Shown here piece by piece: positions 49,654 through 59,714 of a stretch of DNA of 64,000 bases. The stretch comes from CAIQJJ01 sp049325275. GTDB lineage: Bacteria; Chloroflexota; Anaerolineae; Anaerolineales; UBA4823. Made by a program: the position numbers and the translations under genes. The stretch is from positions 310,001-374,000 of the forward strand of contig JBMOLU010000002.1 of assembly GCA_049325275.1 (NCBI GenBank), read 5' to 3'. Numbering within the stretch: position 1 is the first letter of the stretch; each line of letters starts with the position of its first letter. Under the pieces are notes generated by a model. The model had not been told where the DNA came from and did no database searches. It saw nothing but the letters and a program-made list of their open reading frames with translations.

Positions 49654-52600
49654 TTAGCGAACGATTATCGGCAGGAAGACCCGGTAACCGGCGACACGCG
49701 TTGTCAGCACGGACGATGCGCTGGCATCCCCCGCGCCTGAAACCGTGATCGTGACTTCGTCCTCGTCGCCGGCGACGGCATCGGCCGGGATGGCGACGGT
49801 GACGGTGAACTCGGCGCTTTCACCGGCGTTCAACACGATCGGCGCCGCTGGGAGGCTGACCGCCCAGGTGCCGCCCGTCTCGGTGATGGTGAAGGTGTTC
49901 GCCACGTTGCCGGTGTTGGTGAGCTGCAAGGTGTAGGTGACCGTCTCGCCCGCTGCGCCGTCCAGCCCGGCGGCTGCCGGGGCCAGTTCGACGCCGTAGG
50001 TGGCCATTTCCACCACTTCCGTGGTCAACACCGAGGCATCGCTCGCCCCGCCTGCGCCCGACACCGTGACGGTGACGGCATCGCTGTCGCCGACGGCCGC
50101 GTCGGCCGGGATGGCCACGGTGACGGCGAAGTCGGCGCCTTCACCGGCGTCCAGCACGATCGGATCGGCCGGGAGGCTGACACCCCAGGCGCCACCCGTC
50201 TCGGTGATGGCGAAGGTGTTCGCCACGTTACCGGTATTGCTGATGTGCAGCGTGTAGGTGACCGTCTCGCCGGCTTCGCCGTTTTGCCCGGCTGCGGCGG
50301 GGGTTAGATCGACACCGTAGCTGGGAGCGACAATCGTCATCGTAACCGGAACAACGATTTTGCCATTCAACACATCGTCATTTTTGATGGTCAACTCACC
50401 CAGGTAGGTACCTACCGTGTAGGTCATTGTGTCAAACGTGAGATCGATGGTTTGGGAACCATCGGCTGCGATCGTCCCGGTGATCGGCTCTTCGGAAAGC
50501 CAGGGGATTTCTGCCGGCAGGAGGTACTTTAGAACGGCATCGATCACGGCCAGTTCATCGCTTGCTGACGAGATGTCATCAAAGTCGAACGAAGTGTAAA
50601 CCGCCTGATAGCCATTCCGAGCTACGGCGACGCCGGCAGCATTGCCCCCGGTGAACTGGAAGATACGTACGCCCTCGCTCCCTACGGTGAAGTCATCGGG
50701 ATAGGGATCTGCGGCGATATTGGGGTTGATGCCGGCCATGATATCTTCCCCGATCAGGGTGTCGATATCCGGGTCGTCACTCACGTAAGTGGCCTGCAGG
50801 TAAGTCTGGTAGAAAGTGGTACCGTCGTAGTTAAAACCTATATCGTTGTCGGAGACATAGAACTTGCCGCCGGCATCCATATAGGCCATGGCCTGGGTCT
50901 GCTCGGAACCGCTTGATGGAATACCGGCATAGAAGACGGCCTCGTAGGTCAGGAGGTCGTCGATTGCCATCGCCGTGAAGCCTGTGCTCTCGACATCCAG
51001 GTAGGTGTATCCCAACGTCGTCAATGCGGTTTCCATCGCACCCGCAGCGGTATTGTCTTCGCTGACGACTAGAATCTCTTCTCCGGCGGTGACAGCATTG
51101 ACAGCGATGTTTCCGACTTCTTTCTCGGAAATCTCGAAACCTGCGCTTAACGCGCCGCCGTTTAACAATTCTAGCGACAGTGTGGTCGAGACACCCTCGA
51201 GGAGCGTCACGTCGAAGGATGCCGGGGCGCTGGTAATGCACGGCTGTAGCAGGCGCAGGTCGAAGTCTTGCGTGGTTGTCTGCCCTGCAGTGATGACGAC
51301 GCCAAGCGCCTCACCAGCGGTATGCTCCGGCTCGGTTACCGTGATGTCCAACGGACCTTCTGCCGCGTCCAGCCACAGGCCGTAGGAACCGGCGGCATCG
51401 GTCGTCAGGGTGTAGACCGTACTGCTGCTCGTGACGATCACTTCGGCGCCCTCGATAGGCGCGGGATAGTCATCGCAGTACCCCAACCCGGTCACTGTGC
51501 CTTCGATCTTGCCGTGGGTTGACGGGGCAAGGACGGTCATGGTTACCGGCACTGCAAGTTCGCCGTAGGGCGTATCGTTCATGATGCGCAGGGTAGCCAG
51601 ATAATCGCCCGGTTGGGTGACTTCGGGGATGCCGGCATCGAAGGTTACGTCAACCACCTGCGTGCTGAGCGAAGCGACGGTGCCGGTGATGGGGTCTTCA
51701 GAAACCCAGGGCACGTCCGATGACGGATACCCAACCATCAGGCGTTCGTTGGTGTTGTAAACCACAGTACCGGCAGAATCGCGCCCGCCAATGACATAGA
51801 AGTATCCGTCGGTGGCGACATCCCCTTCCATGTACACGCGCGCCTGTGACAGTGTTGGGATGGTGGGCGAATCGGTCCAGGTGTCGGTCGCCGGGTCGTA
51901 GTAGCCTGCATGGTTGAGCACTGCCCAACCGGCGTCGCGACGGCCGGCCGCCAGCCATAGTCCATCCACACTCAAGCCATCCGCATTGTACGACCAGCGT
52001 GTGTAGGTGCCCCCGCCATTGGGAACGTTAGCCACATAACTCCATGTGCTGCCGCTGAAAGCCTCGGACGTCATATCGGGCGTGAAGCCAGGGAAAAGAA
52101 CGCCCCCGGCGACGTAGATGACGCCGTCTTTCGCAGCGGCGGAGAAGGATGTGCGCGAACGCTGCATCGGCACGCCGGCCGACCAGGTGCCGGTTACTGT
52201 ATCCAGTACCCATACTTCTGTCGTGCTGGCAGAAGCAGATGCAACGATGCCACCGAGGACATACAAATCAGAGCCGATGGCCACGACCTGATACTGCGAG
52301 CGGGCGGTGTAGCCACCGTTGGCTGCAATCGTCGACCACGTGTTGGCGCTTATATCGTAGACAAAAGTGCTTGCAGTTGTTGCGCCGCCCGGGATATAGA
52401 TTTTGTTGCCGATGGCGATCCCATCGATCGAGTCGATCGCTGTGGGAACGGGTGCCATAGTATCCCATGTATTGGTGCTGGTGTTGTAGCGGAAGTTTGT
52501 GTTGGTTGGCGTAGATGCACCGGCATCGCTGGTGCCTCCGATGACATACACGTAGCCATTTGTATCTGCAACGACCGCATTAAACACACGCGCAGAAGGC

Positions 52601-55359
52601 AATGGTGCCATGGTTTCCCATGACGTGCCAATATCTTCCGGCGCAATGCTGCCAGACGGTGTACCGATAACGGCCAGGTCCGTAGCTTCGCCGCTTTCGG
52701 TAACGGCGCTGTTGGGTAACGCTTGCGAAACTGTGACCACTGAAGCAGATGTATTCCACATGCTTTGCAGTGGGATGAAGTCGGGGCTCTGTTCTGCGAT
52801 CTCGAACGCAACTGCTCCGGCACCCGCGTTGGATAAAGTCATCGGCACCGTGGTGCTGACGCCCATCTCTACGCTGACGTGAAGGGTGTTGGGAGATACA
52901 GCCAGCAGGCCGGTCTGCAGATAAAAATCTTGAACTGCTGCGTCGCCGGCAACCACGTTAACGTTTTCGACGGAGGCTGCAAAGTCGGTCGCGCTGGCGG
53001 TAATGTTCTGGCTGCCCGAGTCAGCGTAGACCGTATAAAAGCCATCGTCTACGGCCGGATCGTCCGGTGTTGCAAAGGTTGTCACGCTGTCAGCCGCGCT
53101 GGCGACGGTTGCACCGACCAGGGGCGCAGACGTGTTCCCATCGTAAACGTGGCCGACGACCAGCCCACCCGCTGGGGCCGCACATCCGACGCCGCCATAT
53201 CCGGGGGCGACACAGTTAGCTGTATCCACGTCCAGCGCCAAGTTCTGCGTTGTGTCTCCGGTCAATGGGCCGACGACGGCGCTTTCATCCAGGTAGCCGG
53301 CGACGAAGGCGCTGGCGCTGAACGTAAAGGCCATCCCTTCCGGCAGTTGGACGCTGTACGAACCGTCCACCGGATCGGTCCAGATCGGATCGCCGGGGTA
53401 ACCGTCGATGTCGATTGCGGCGTACAGCGGCCAGCCTGTGTTGGCGTCGCTGACGACACCGCTGACGGTGTAGACGGCGGCCGGGGTCAGGGCAAAGTCC
53501 TGCGTCGTGATCGTCCCCGAGACAACGGCCACACCGGGTATGGTTGCAGCTTGATAGCCATAGGCTGAAGCCGTAACGGTATACATGCCCACGGGTAAGG
53601 ACATCCCGTAGTCACCGTTGGCGTCGGTCAGCATGTTGAAAGTCTGTGTGACGCTCAGCGTGGCGGCAACGTTCGCACCCGCAATGGGGGCCGACGTGCT
53701 TGCACTGGTAACCGTGCCGTTCAATTCGCCTGTATACCCGAGGCTGCCGGTGCAGCTGGGGACGCGGAACGCGCCGATGCGGGTATCCCATGAGAAACCG
53801 GTGTTCGGGCTGTCATGGTATTCGTTGGTGAGCCAGAACGTGCAGTCGTCGGTGGGATCGACCACCATGGCGCTGTAGTCGCCCCAGCGCTGGGTGTTCG
53901 TTTGCGAGCCGGCGCCGGCCATCAGTTCGCTCTCAGCCTGCATGGTGCCTAACGGATCGCTGTAGGCGTGCACGGTATAGCGGATGCTGGGGTACATGCT
54001 GGCGCTCGAGACGCTGTAACCCAGGGCGATATTGCCGGAACCGTCCATGGCGATGCTGCCCATGAAGCGGTAGTTGGCATCGGGTGCGAAGGTGCCTTCC
54101 TGGTGCAGTTGCCAGTCGGCGCCTTGCTTGCGCAGTTCGAACCAGCGAATGCCCGATTGGTCGGTGCCTGTAACATCGACCGTGAAGTTCCCAACCATGG
54201 CTTCGTACTGCGCCAGGTTGCGGTACTGCAAGCGCGCCATCGGCCAGGGATCGACAGCATCCAGGTGCATCGTGGTTCCCAGTTGCGGAACGCAGTCGCG
54301 AACGAAGAAACCACAGGTGGTGTAGTTGAAGTCCGCAATCGGAATCTCCTGCGCCAGGGTAAAGGTGGTGTTCGCCGGCGTGGCCCAGTCGATGTCGAAC
54401 TCGAAGATCGCCAGGCGGTCGACGCCGGCCGGGTGATTGGGATAACCCCCATCGAAGAAGGTGTAGAAAACACCGGGCGAGCCTGCCGGCGGCGGCAGGG
54501 CGCCGTCCGCATCGGCGGGCATCAAGAAGTTGGCCTGCCCACCGACCGACTGGCGGGTGGCCGCAGCGCCGCTTAGCATGGCGACACGATCGAAGACGTG
54601 CGCGTAGTATTGATTCGGGTAACCTGTGTTAGTGCCCAGGTAATAGCCATCCGGCCAGACGCCGATTTTGGGGTAGTCTGGGAAGTCAGGCATGGGGAAC
54701 TCATACAGGTAGTACGAGCCGGTCGGGTCGTTGGTCATCGAAATCGCAAAGCACATTGCCTCGCTACCCGCCGGGACCGCAAACTGGCTCAACAACCAAC
54801 GATCGGCCATGTCGTCGTACAGGACGATCGGATCGCCATCGTTGTTGGCCTCGCAAACGCCACCCGTGCCATCCCACAACTGGTCGTTGGTAAACTGATC
54901 GAGCAGGGTGCCCGTCTTGTCGTAAATGGCCGTTTCGACGTTGACCATTTGTACGAAATGGTTGGGACCAACGTCTCCTGTCGTATCCGGAGGGGCATAG
55001 AGGTTGAAATCTCCCTGCCCATCGAAATTGATCAGCGGGGTGGGGGCATTGCGGGCGTTCAACCCGTTAGCAGCCAGGGGGTCCTGGGCTTTGGTGTCTG
55101 TCCCGGTCAGGCCGAAATCGGGCAGGAACAGGCCGGGGTTTTTGATCGGGTTGATCTCCTCCCGGTCAAGCTTTCGTTCAGGTGCAATGTAGGGTACATC
55201 GCGCATGACCGGACTGAGCTTCGGAGTCACGGGTTCGCTGACCTCGACGGCCGGCGGTGGGGTATCCTTGCCGCTGGCTGCAAACGCTGTCGCACTTAAG
55301 ATGAAACTGCTCAAAACCAACACGGTAAGAACAGTACTCCAGAACTTGAATGATCTCAT
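49654..55359 (-). CDS. Giant secreted multi-domain repeat protein
   Basis: A 1901-residue exported protein (signal peptide 1-28). Residues 90-540 look like a beta-propeller-type domain (FVQMVNVETAIYDKTG, DRWLLSQFAVP). Then three carboxypeptidase-regulatory-like modules (about 545-830), Kelch repeats (about 930-1230; YVYVIGGTSDAG, YVAGGVLFPG), an Ig-like module, another regulatory-like module, a GATase1-like module (EILVVSEDNTAAGAMETALTTLGY) and two NEW3-like repeats of about 105 residues. It ends VFLPIIVR, a C-terminal signature I associate with exported Chloroflexota proteins. No catalytic domain is evident; adhesion or surface-layer function is likely. GAGGAG precedes the start. Confidence 0.85.
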   Translation of the reverse strand: MRSFKFWSTVLTVLVLSSFILSATAFAASGKDTPPPAVEVSEPVTPKLSPVMRDVPYIAPERKLDREEINPIKNPGLFLPDFGLTGTDTKAQDPLAANGLNARNAPTPLINFDGQGDFNLYAPPDTTGDVGPNHFVQMVNVETAIYDKTGTLLDQFTNDQLWDGTGGVCEANNDGDPIVLYDDMADRWLLSQFAVPAGSEAMCFAISMTNDPTGSYYLYEFPMPDFPDYPKIGVWPDGYYLGTNTGYPNQYYAHVFDRVAMLSGAAATRQSVGGQANFLMPADADGALPPPAGSPGVFYTFFDGGYPNHPAGVDRLAIFEFDIDWATPANTTFTLAQEIPIADFNYTTCGFFVRDCVPQLGTTMHLDAVDPWPMARLQYRNLAQYEAMVGNFTVDVTGTDQSGIRWFELRKQGADWQLHQEGTFAPDANYRFMGSIAMDGSGNIALGYSVSSASMYPSIRYTVHAYSDPLGTMQAESELMAGAGSQTNTQRWGDYSAMVVDPTDDCTFWLTNEYHDSPNTGFSWDTRIGAFRVPSCTGSLGYTGELNGTVTSASTSAPIAGANVAATLSVTQTFNMLTDANGDYGMSLPVGMYTVTASAYGYQAATIPGVAVVSGTITTQDFALTPAAVYTVSGVVSDANTGWPLYAAIDIDGYPGDPIWTDPVDGSYSVQLPEGMAFTFSASAFVAGYLDESAVVGPLTGDTTQNLALDVDTANCVAPGYGGVGCAAPAGGLVVGHVYDGNTSAPLVGATVASAADSVTTFATPDDPAVDDGFYTVYADSGSQNITASATDFAASVENVNVVAGDAAVQDFYLQTGLLAVSPNTLHVSVEMGVSTTVPMTLSNAGAGAVAFEIAEQSPDFIPLQSMWNTSASVVTVSQALPNSAVTESGEATDLAVIGTPSGSIAPEDIGTSWETMAPLPSARVFNAVVADTNGYVYVIGGTSDAGASTPTNTNFRYNTSTNTWDTMAPVPTAIDSIDGIAIGNKIYIPGGATTASTFVYDISANTWSTIAANGGYTARSQYQVVAIGSDLYVLGGIVASASASTTEVWVLDTVTGTWSAGVPMQRSRTSFSAAAKDGVIYVAGGVLFPGFTPDMTSEAFSGSTWSYVANVPNGGGTYTRWSYNADGLSVDGLWLAAGRRDAGWAVLNHAGYYDPATDTWTDSPTIPTLSQARVYMEGDVATDGYFYVIGGRDSAGTVVYNTNERLMVGYPSSDVPWVSEDPITGTVASLSTQVVDVTFDAGIPEVTQPGDYLATLRIMNDTPYGELAVPVTMTVLAPSTHGKIEGTVTGLGYCDDYPAPIEGAEVIVTSSSTVYTLTTDAAGSYGLWLDAAEGPLDITVTEPEHTAGEALGVVITAGQTTTQDFDLRLLQPCITSAPASFDVTLLEGVSTTLSLELLNGGALSAGFEISEKEVGNIAVNAVTAGEEILVVSEDNTAAGAMETALTTLGYTYLDVESTGFTAMAIDDLLTYEAVFYAGIPSSGSEQTQAMAYMDAGGKFYVSDNDIGFNYDGTTFYQTYLQATYVSDDPDIDTLIGEDIMAGINPNIAADPYPDDFTVGSEGVRIFQFTGGNAAGVAVARNGYQAVYTSFDFDDISSASDELAVIDAVLKYLLPAEIPWLSEEPITGTIAADGSQTIDLTFDTMTYTVGTYLGELTIKNDDVLNGKIVVPVTMTIVAPSYGVDLTPAAAGQNGEAGETVTYTLHISNTGNVANTFAITETGGAWGVSLPADPIVLDAGEGADFAVTVAIPADAAVGDSDAVTVTVSGAGGASDASVLTTEVVEMATYGVELAPAAAGLDGAAGETVTYTLQLTNTGNVANTFTITETGGTWAVSLPAAPIVLNAGESAEFTVTVAIPADAVAGDEDEVTITVSGAGDASASSVLTTRVAGYRVFLPIIVR

Positions 55360-55688
55360 GGTTGATCTCCTCAGAAATGTTTGAAGTTTGATGTGGATAC
55401 TGTATGTAAGGATGATTTTTTGTCGTATTGCCGGATACCTCCTTTACAAAGAATACAAAAAGCCATCTTTTACTTGAGAAGCTGCTCGATCCCCCACTGG
55501 CCGGTAAGCTGTCGAACAGCATGGCCACGTCCTGATCGCTGACCGATGGAGTGGGCCATACGATGGCGATCTCTCGCAAAAACGCCTGGGCTCGCAATCG
55601 CTGCCGTTTGTCAGTCAATCAGATGGCGGGATTATAGCACAAAGATTAAAACATTTTTAATCTTTTCGGACGAAAAATTAATTCCTTC
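55360..55688. other. Intergenic region with AT-rich hairpin
   Basis: This 329-base gap lies between two minus-strand genes. AAAGATTAAAA (55641-55651) pairs with 55655-55665 across loop CAT and probably ends the sugar-importer transcript. On the minus strand TATAAT reads at 55636-55631 and could be the -10 box for the giant protein gene. No coding region is convincing. Confidence 0.5.
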
Positions 55689-56945
55689 TTACTTGATTTC
55701 ATCGAAAAACGGCTGCGCCGCGGCGCTGGCGGCGGCAATGGCTTCGTCTACGGTGGCGTTGCCGTAAAAGGCGCGTTCGATTTCTGCGTTGACGGCGCTT
55801 TCGATGCCCGGCCAGGTGCGGATGACCGGAAAGACGCGCAGGTAGGGCGCCGCGTCCAGGTACACCTGGTTGTGCGCCGGGGGAAAATCACTCACCAGGA
55901 AGGTGGGCGACTCGGCGACTTTGACGATCGACGGCACCGTCCGGCCGGATGGGGCGATGATTTCTTGCCCGGCGGCAGAGTTGGCGAATTCGATGAAGGC
56001 CCAGGCGGCGTCTTTGTTTTCGGTTGCCGCGCTCATGCAGTAGCCGTCGCTGTGCAGGATGCTGGCCGCCTCCACGCGCTGCGGCAGCCAGGCCACGTCC
56101 CAATCGAAAGCGGTGATGGTGCGCAGGGCCGGCACGACCTTGCGGCTGTCCAGATACATGCCCAGGCGGCCGTTCAAGAAGCGCGCCTGGCTTTCTTCGG
56201 CGGCTTCCAGGTTGGCATCGGGCACGATGCGCTCTTTGACTTGCAGATCGACGAACCACTGGAACGCTTCCCGCGCCTGCGGATTATCCAGCGTCAGGCG
56301 GGTCGGGTTCGTGGGATTGTCCACCAGGTCGGCGCCGTTCTGCCAGATGAAGGGGGCCAGGCGCATCAGGCTGGGTTCCACGCCGATGCCGTACTGGTCG
56401 CCCTGCGTCAGCGCCCGCCCGGCGGCCACGAAATCGTCCCAGGTCCAATGTTCGGACGGATACGCCAGGCCGGCGGCGTCGAAAAGGTCTTTGTTGTAAT
56501 AGACGACCAGGTTGGACAGGTTCTGCGGGATGCAGTAGAGCTGATCCTGATAGTAGAACGCCTCGATGGCGGTGGGGTAGAAGTCGCTTTCACGGATCGT
56601 CTTGCTCTTTTCCAGGAACGGCGTCAGGGCCTCCAGCCCGCCGTCGGCGGCGAAGGCGGCCATGTGGCGGTAGTTGAGCAGGACGACGTTGGACGGTTGG
56701 CCGCTGGAGAACTCGGTCGCCAGGCGGCGGCGGTATTCGCCCTGGCTGGGGGTGTGCCGGATTTGAACGTCGATTTGCGCATGCCGGGCCTCGAAAGTGG
56801 CAACCAGGGACTCGTATGCCGCCAGTTCCGCCGGCTCGCCAAAAACGGCGAAGGTGACCACGGCCGGCTGCTGCGCGCCGCTGCACCCGGACAGGAGTCC
56901 GCCCAGGAAGCTCAGCAAAAGCATCGTCTTGACGAAGTTTTTCAT
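55689..56945 (-). CDS. Sugar ABC transporter binding lipoprotein (MalE-like, family 1)
   Basis: A 418-residue lipoprotein with lipobox LLSGCSGA. The mature domain shows FEARHAQIDVQIRHTPSQGEYRRRL, PQNLSNLVVYYNKDLFDAAGL, WTWDDFVAAGRALT and a terminal AWAFIEFANSAAGQE, all typical of family 1 sugar-binding proteins. It is the last gene of a three-gene importer with the two permeases upstream; no import ATPase is present, so a shared MsiK-like ATPase elsewhere is expected. Confidence 0.93.
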   Translation of the reverse strand: MKNFVKTMLLLSFLGGLLSGCSGAQQPAVVTFAVFGEPAELAAYESLVATFEARHAQIDVQIRHTPSQGEYRRRLATEFSSGQPSNVVLLNYRHMAAFAADGGLEALTPFLEKSKTIRESDFYPTAIEAFYYQDQLYCIPQNLSNLVVYYNKDLFDAAGLAYPSEHWTWDDFVAAGRALTQGDQYGIGVEPSLMRLAPFIWQNGADLVDNPTNPTRLTLDNPQAREAFQWFVDLQVKERIVPDANLEAAEESQARFLNGRLGMYLDSRKVVPALRTITAFDWDVAWLPQRVEAASILHSDGYCMSAATENKDAAWAFIEFANSAAGQEIIAPSGRTVPSIVKVAESPTFLVSDFPPAHNQVYLDAAPYLRVFPVIRTWPGIESAVNAEIERAFYGNATVDEAIAAASAAAQPFFDEIK

Positions 56946-56946
56946 T

Positions 56947-57915
56947 TCAGTTCCTTTCGAACAGGTTGGCGAGCGACAGCTCGTGCAGAAAAAAGCGCTG
57001 CAAGAAGAGAAACAAAACGACGATCGGCGCAGCCATCAACGTGGCCCCCGCCATGAGCAGGGGGATATTGGTCACGTTCATCTGTTTGATGATCTGCACG
57101 CCGATTGCCAGCGTATATTTTTGTGGATCGTAAATGTAGAGGACGGGGCTGATGAAATCGCTCCAGTAGAGCCAGAAGGTGAGCACGGTGACGCCGGTCG
57201 TCGTCGGACGCGCCAGCGGCATGGCCATCGACCGCCACAGCATCCATGGGCCTGCGCCGTCGAGGCGCGCCGCTTCGAACATCTCTTCGGGAATGTGGCG
57301 GAAGCTCCAGTAAAACAGCAGGACGAACAAAGGCGTGCTGGCCGCAAACGCCGGCAGAATCAGCGCGCCCAGCGAATCGATCTGCCCCAGCCAGCTCAGG
57401 ATTTGGAAGCGGAATATCCACACAGCAGATGCCGGGATCATCAGCGTGATCACGTTGAAGGAAATCAGCGTGTTGCGCGTCTGCTCGCGATCGATCTGGC
57501 TCAGGCCAAAACCCGCCAGGGAGGCCATCAAGAGCGTGACCGGCACGGCCACGCCGACGACGATCAGCGAATTCAACGCATAACGGGCCAGCGGCACGAT
57601 TTCGAAGATTTGGCGGTAGTTTTCCCACGACGGGCTTGTCGGCCACCACTCGATCGTCGTTGCCGGCGCCAACCCGACCGGCCGCAGCGAGGCGATGAAA
57701 GCCCAGTAGAGCGGCAGGCAAAACAGCAGGCTGACGAGCGCCGCCAGGCCGTAGGCAGCCCAGGCGCGATACTTCGCCGAAATCGTCGGCCAAACTGTTG
57801 GCCGAATTGCTGGCCAAAGGGAACGGCGCGCCGCTTTTTTTGCTGACGGGGTGCCCGGCGGCTGCCCGGAAGCTGCGCCGGCCGCCCGGCTGTGCTTGCT
57901 GCGGCGTTTAGGCAT
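56947..57915 (-). CDS. Sugar ABC transporter permease (MalG-like)
   Basis: From ATG 57915, overlapping the MalF-like stop, the protein has 322 residues. A basic N-terminal extension of about 50 residues (PKRRSKHSRAAG, KKAARRSL) precedes helix 1, which is unusual. The ATPase-docking EAA loop is EAARLDGAGPWMLWRSMAMPLARP. Six helices. One base separates it from the binding-protein start. Confidence 0.92.
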   Translation of the reverse strand: MPKRRSKHSRAAGAASGQPPGTPSAKKAARRSLWPAIRPTVWPTISAKYRAWAAYGLAALVSLLFCLPLYWAFIASLRPVGLAPATTIEWWPTSPSWENYRQIFEIVPLARYALNSLIVVGVAVPVTLLMASLAGFGLSQIDREQTRNTLISFNVITLMIPASAVWIFRFQILSWLGQIDSLGALILPAFAASTPLFVLLFYWSFRHIPEEMFEAARLDGAGPWMLWRSMAMPLARPTTTGVTVLTFWLYWSDFISPVLYIYDPQKYTLAIGVQIIKQMNVTNIPLLMAGATLMAAPIVVLFLFLQRFFLHELSLANLFERN

Positions 57916-58804
57916 GGCTGGCACCGTTTGCGTTGCGCCGCGCGTCAAGCAGGTTGATCACGCCCAGGACGAGCAGGATCAACACCAGGTATGCGAAAAG
58001 CAGGACGGCCGCCGCCAGGCCGAAATCGAAGAAGTCGAAAGCGATCTCGTAAACCAGCAAGGGCAGGAAGGTGGTTGCAAAGTAGGGACCGCCATAGGTC
58101 ATGACGTAGGCAGGCGTGAACGTTCCTTGCAGGCTGACGGCGATATCGCGGAAGGTGAGCAGCAGCAGCCAGGGCATGAGCAGCGGCAGGGTGATCGACC
58201 AGAACATTTGCCAGCTGTTGGCGCCGTCGACCCGCGCCGCTTCGTAGTAGGAACGCGGGATGGTTTGTAAACCGGCCAGCAAGACCACAAAACCTTCGCC
58301 GATCTGGAAGCTCATCAAGATGACGATGGAAACCCGCGCCATCACCGGGTCCGTCAGCCATTCCGGTGTGGGCAATCCCAGGCCGGTTAGAACAATGTTC
58401 AGCGGCCCGTAAATGGGATTGAAGATCCACAGCCAGATCAACGCATACGCCACTTCGGGGATGACGGTCGGCAAATACACGGCCGAACGGAAGAAGCCGA
58501 AGCCGCGCCGGTTTTCACGCATCAACAGCGCCAGCAGCAAGGCCGCCGTCACACGTAAGGGGATCGCCATGGCGAGAAAGATCAAAGAGTTTTTCAATCC
58601 GGTGCGCACGTAGGCAGACTGAAACATGGCCGCGAAGTTTTCGACACCCGCAAAGCGCACGCCCCCCATCAGGCTGAAATTCGTAAACGCCACGGCAACC
58701 GTTGCTAGCGCCGGGACGATCACCAGGAGCAAGGTGCCGAGCACGTAGGGTAGGAGAAAGAGACGGTATTGTTTTTGGTGCGATAGTTGAAAGGGAAAGC
58801 GCAT
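57908..58804 (-). CDS. Sugar ABC transporter permease (MalF-like)
   Basis: A 298-residue permease with six helices, starting YRLFLLPYVLGTLLLVIVPALATVAVAF. The EAA loop is YEAARVDGANSWQMFWSITLPLLMP. First gene of the importer, divergent from the tetR unit across a 273-base gap. Confidence 0.94.
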   Translation of the reverse strand: MRFPFQLSHQKQYRLFLLPYVLGTLLLVIVPALATVAVAFTNFSLMGGVRFAGVENFAAMFQSAYVRTGLKNSLIFLAMAIPLRVTAALLLALLMRENRRGFGFFRSAVYLPTVIPEVAYALIWLWIFNPIYGPLNIVLTGLGLPTPEWLTDPVMARVSIVILMSFQIGEGFVVLLAGLQTIPRSYYEAARVDGANSWQMFWSITLPLLMPWLLLLTFRDIAVSLQGTFTPAYVMTYGGPYFATTFLPLLVYEIAFDFFDFGLAAAVLLFAYLVLILLVLGVINLLDARRNANGASHA

Positions 58805-58927
58805 GAAAACTCGTCGCCATCGGGAATGAGAGCAGCCTTTTTGTTCAACAAGAAAAGGTTATCACGAAATTCCGATTCTGGAAGGGGAATTTTTGCGCCC
58901 AAATGGGTGATTTTTGAAATTTCGCGC

Positions 58928-58956
58928 TTGACAAAGCGCCAGAATCGATCTAGAAT
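58928..58956 (+). promoter_or_regulatory. Canonical sigma-70 promoter of the tetR unit
   Basis: TTGACA (58928-58933) and TAGAAT (58951-58956) with a 17-base spacer, 122 bases before the tetR start. Confidence 0.8.
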
Positions 58957-58973
58957 ACGAACGGCCGTTCATA

Positions 58974-58987
58974 AACGAACGTTCGTT
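58974..58987. promoter_or_regulatory. TetR operator palindrome
   Basis: AACGAACGTTCGTT is a perfect 14-base palindrome immediately downstream of the -10 box, and a second GAACGGCCGTTC palindrome lies just before it at 58960-58971. The spacing is ideal for repression by the following TetR protein. Confidence 0.75.
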
Positions 58988-59077
58988 CATGAGTGGGCGA
59001 CGGCCTCCCGCTCGTCCTTGGCGAGCGTACGCGCCTGTCGTTCGCGATGCAACGCACGGCTTTTTCTCAGGTGAGCG

Positions 59078-59680
59078 ATGACAGAAGAAACCCCACTATC
59101 GAAAGGCGAACGTACTCGCCAGGCCATTCTCGAGGCCGCCCACGGTTTGTTCATCGAACAGGGCTATCATGCAACGTCGATGCGCCAGGTGGCCGACCGC
59201 GCCGGCCTGGCCCTGGGCGGCATCTACAATCACTTTGCCGGCAAGGATGAGATCTTTCAGGAGCTGATCGCCATCAAGCACCCGTTCGTGAAAATCCTGC
59301 CGGTGCTTTTGGCCGTGCCGGGCGACGATATCGATTCGTTCGTGCGCAACGCGGCGCGGGCGATGATCGATGAGCTCGGCCATCGCCCGGATTTTATCAA
59401 GCTAATGTTCATCGAACTGGTCGAATTCAACGGTCAGCATATCCCCTCCCTCTTCCAACATATTTTCCCGCAAATCATTCCTGTCGTCGAGCGTTTTATC
59501 ACCTCGGGCAGCCATTTGCGGCCCATTCCGCTCCCGCTGCTGGCGCGGGCCTTCATGGGCATGTTTTTCTCTTTCTATATGACCGAGTTTCTCATGGGCG
59601 ATCTGATGCCGCCCGAAATGCGCGACAACGCCCTGGAAGGTTTTGTGGACATCTTTTTGCACGGTATCGTGCAGCCCTGA
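59078..59680 (+). CDS. TetR family repressor
   Basis: A 200-residue TetR regulator. The HTH is GERTRQAILEAAHGLFIEQGYHATSMRQVADRAGLALGGIYNHFAGKDEIF; the ligand domain is helical with a short FFSFYMTEFLMGDLMP stretch. Its palindromic operator overlaps its own promoter. Probable repressor of the methyltransferase and exporter genes downstream, which lie on the same strand. Confidence 0.94.
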   Translation: MTEETPLSKGERTRQAILEAAHGLFIEQGYHATSMRQVADRAGLALGGIYNHFAGKDEIFQELIAIKHPFVKILPVLLAVPGDDIDSFVRNAARAMIDELGHRPDFIKLMFIELVEFNGQHIPSLFQHIFPQIIPVVERFITSGSHLRPIPLPLLARAFMGMFFSFYMTEFLMGDLMPPEMRDNALEGFVDIFLHGIVQP

Positions 59681-59714
59681 GCGGCGAATACGATTTCAAT
59701 TTGAGGAGGCCTGT

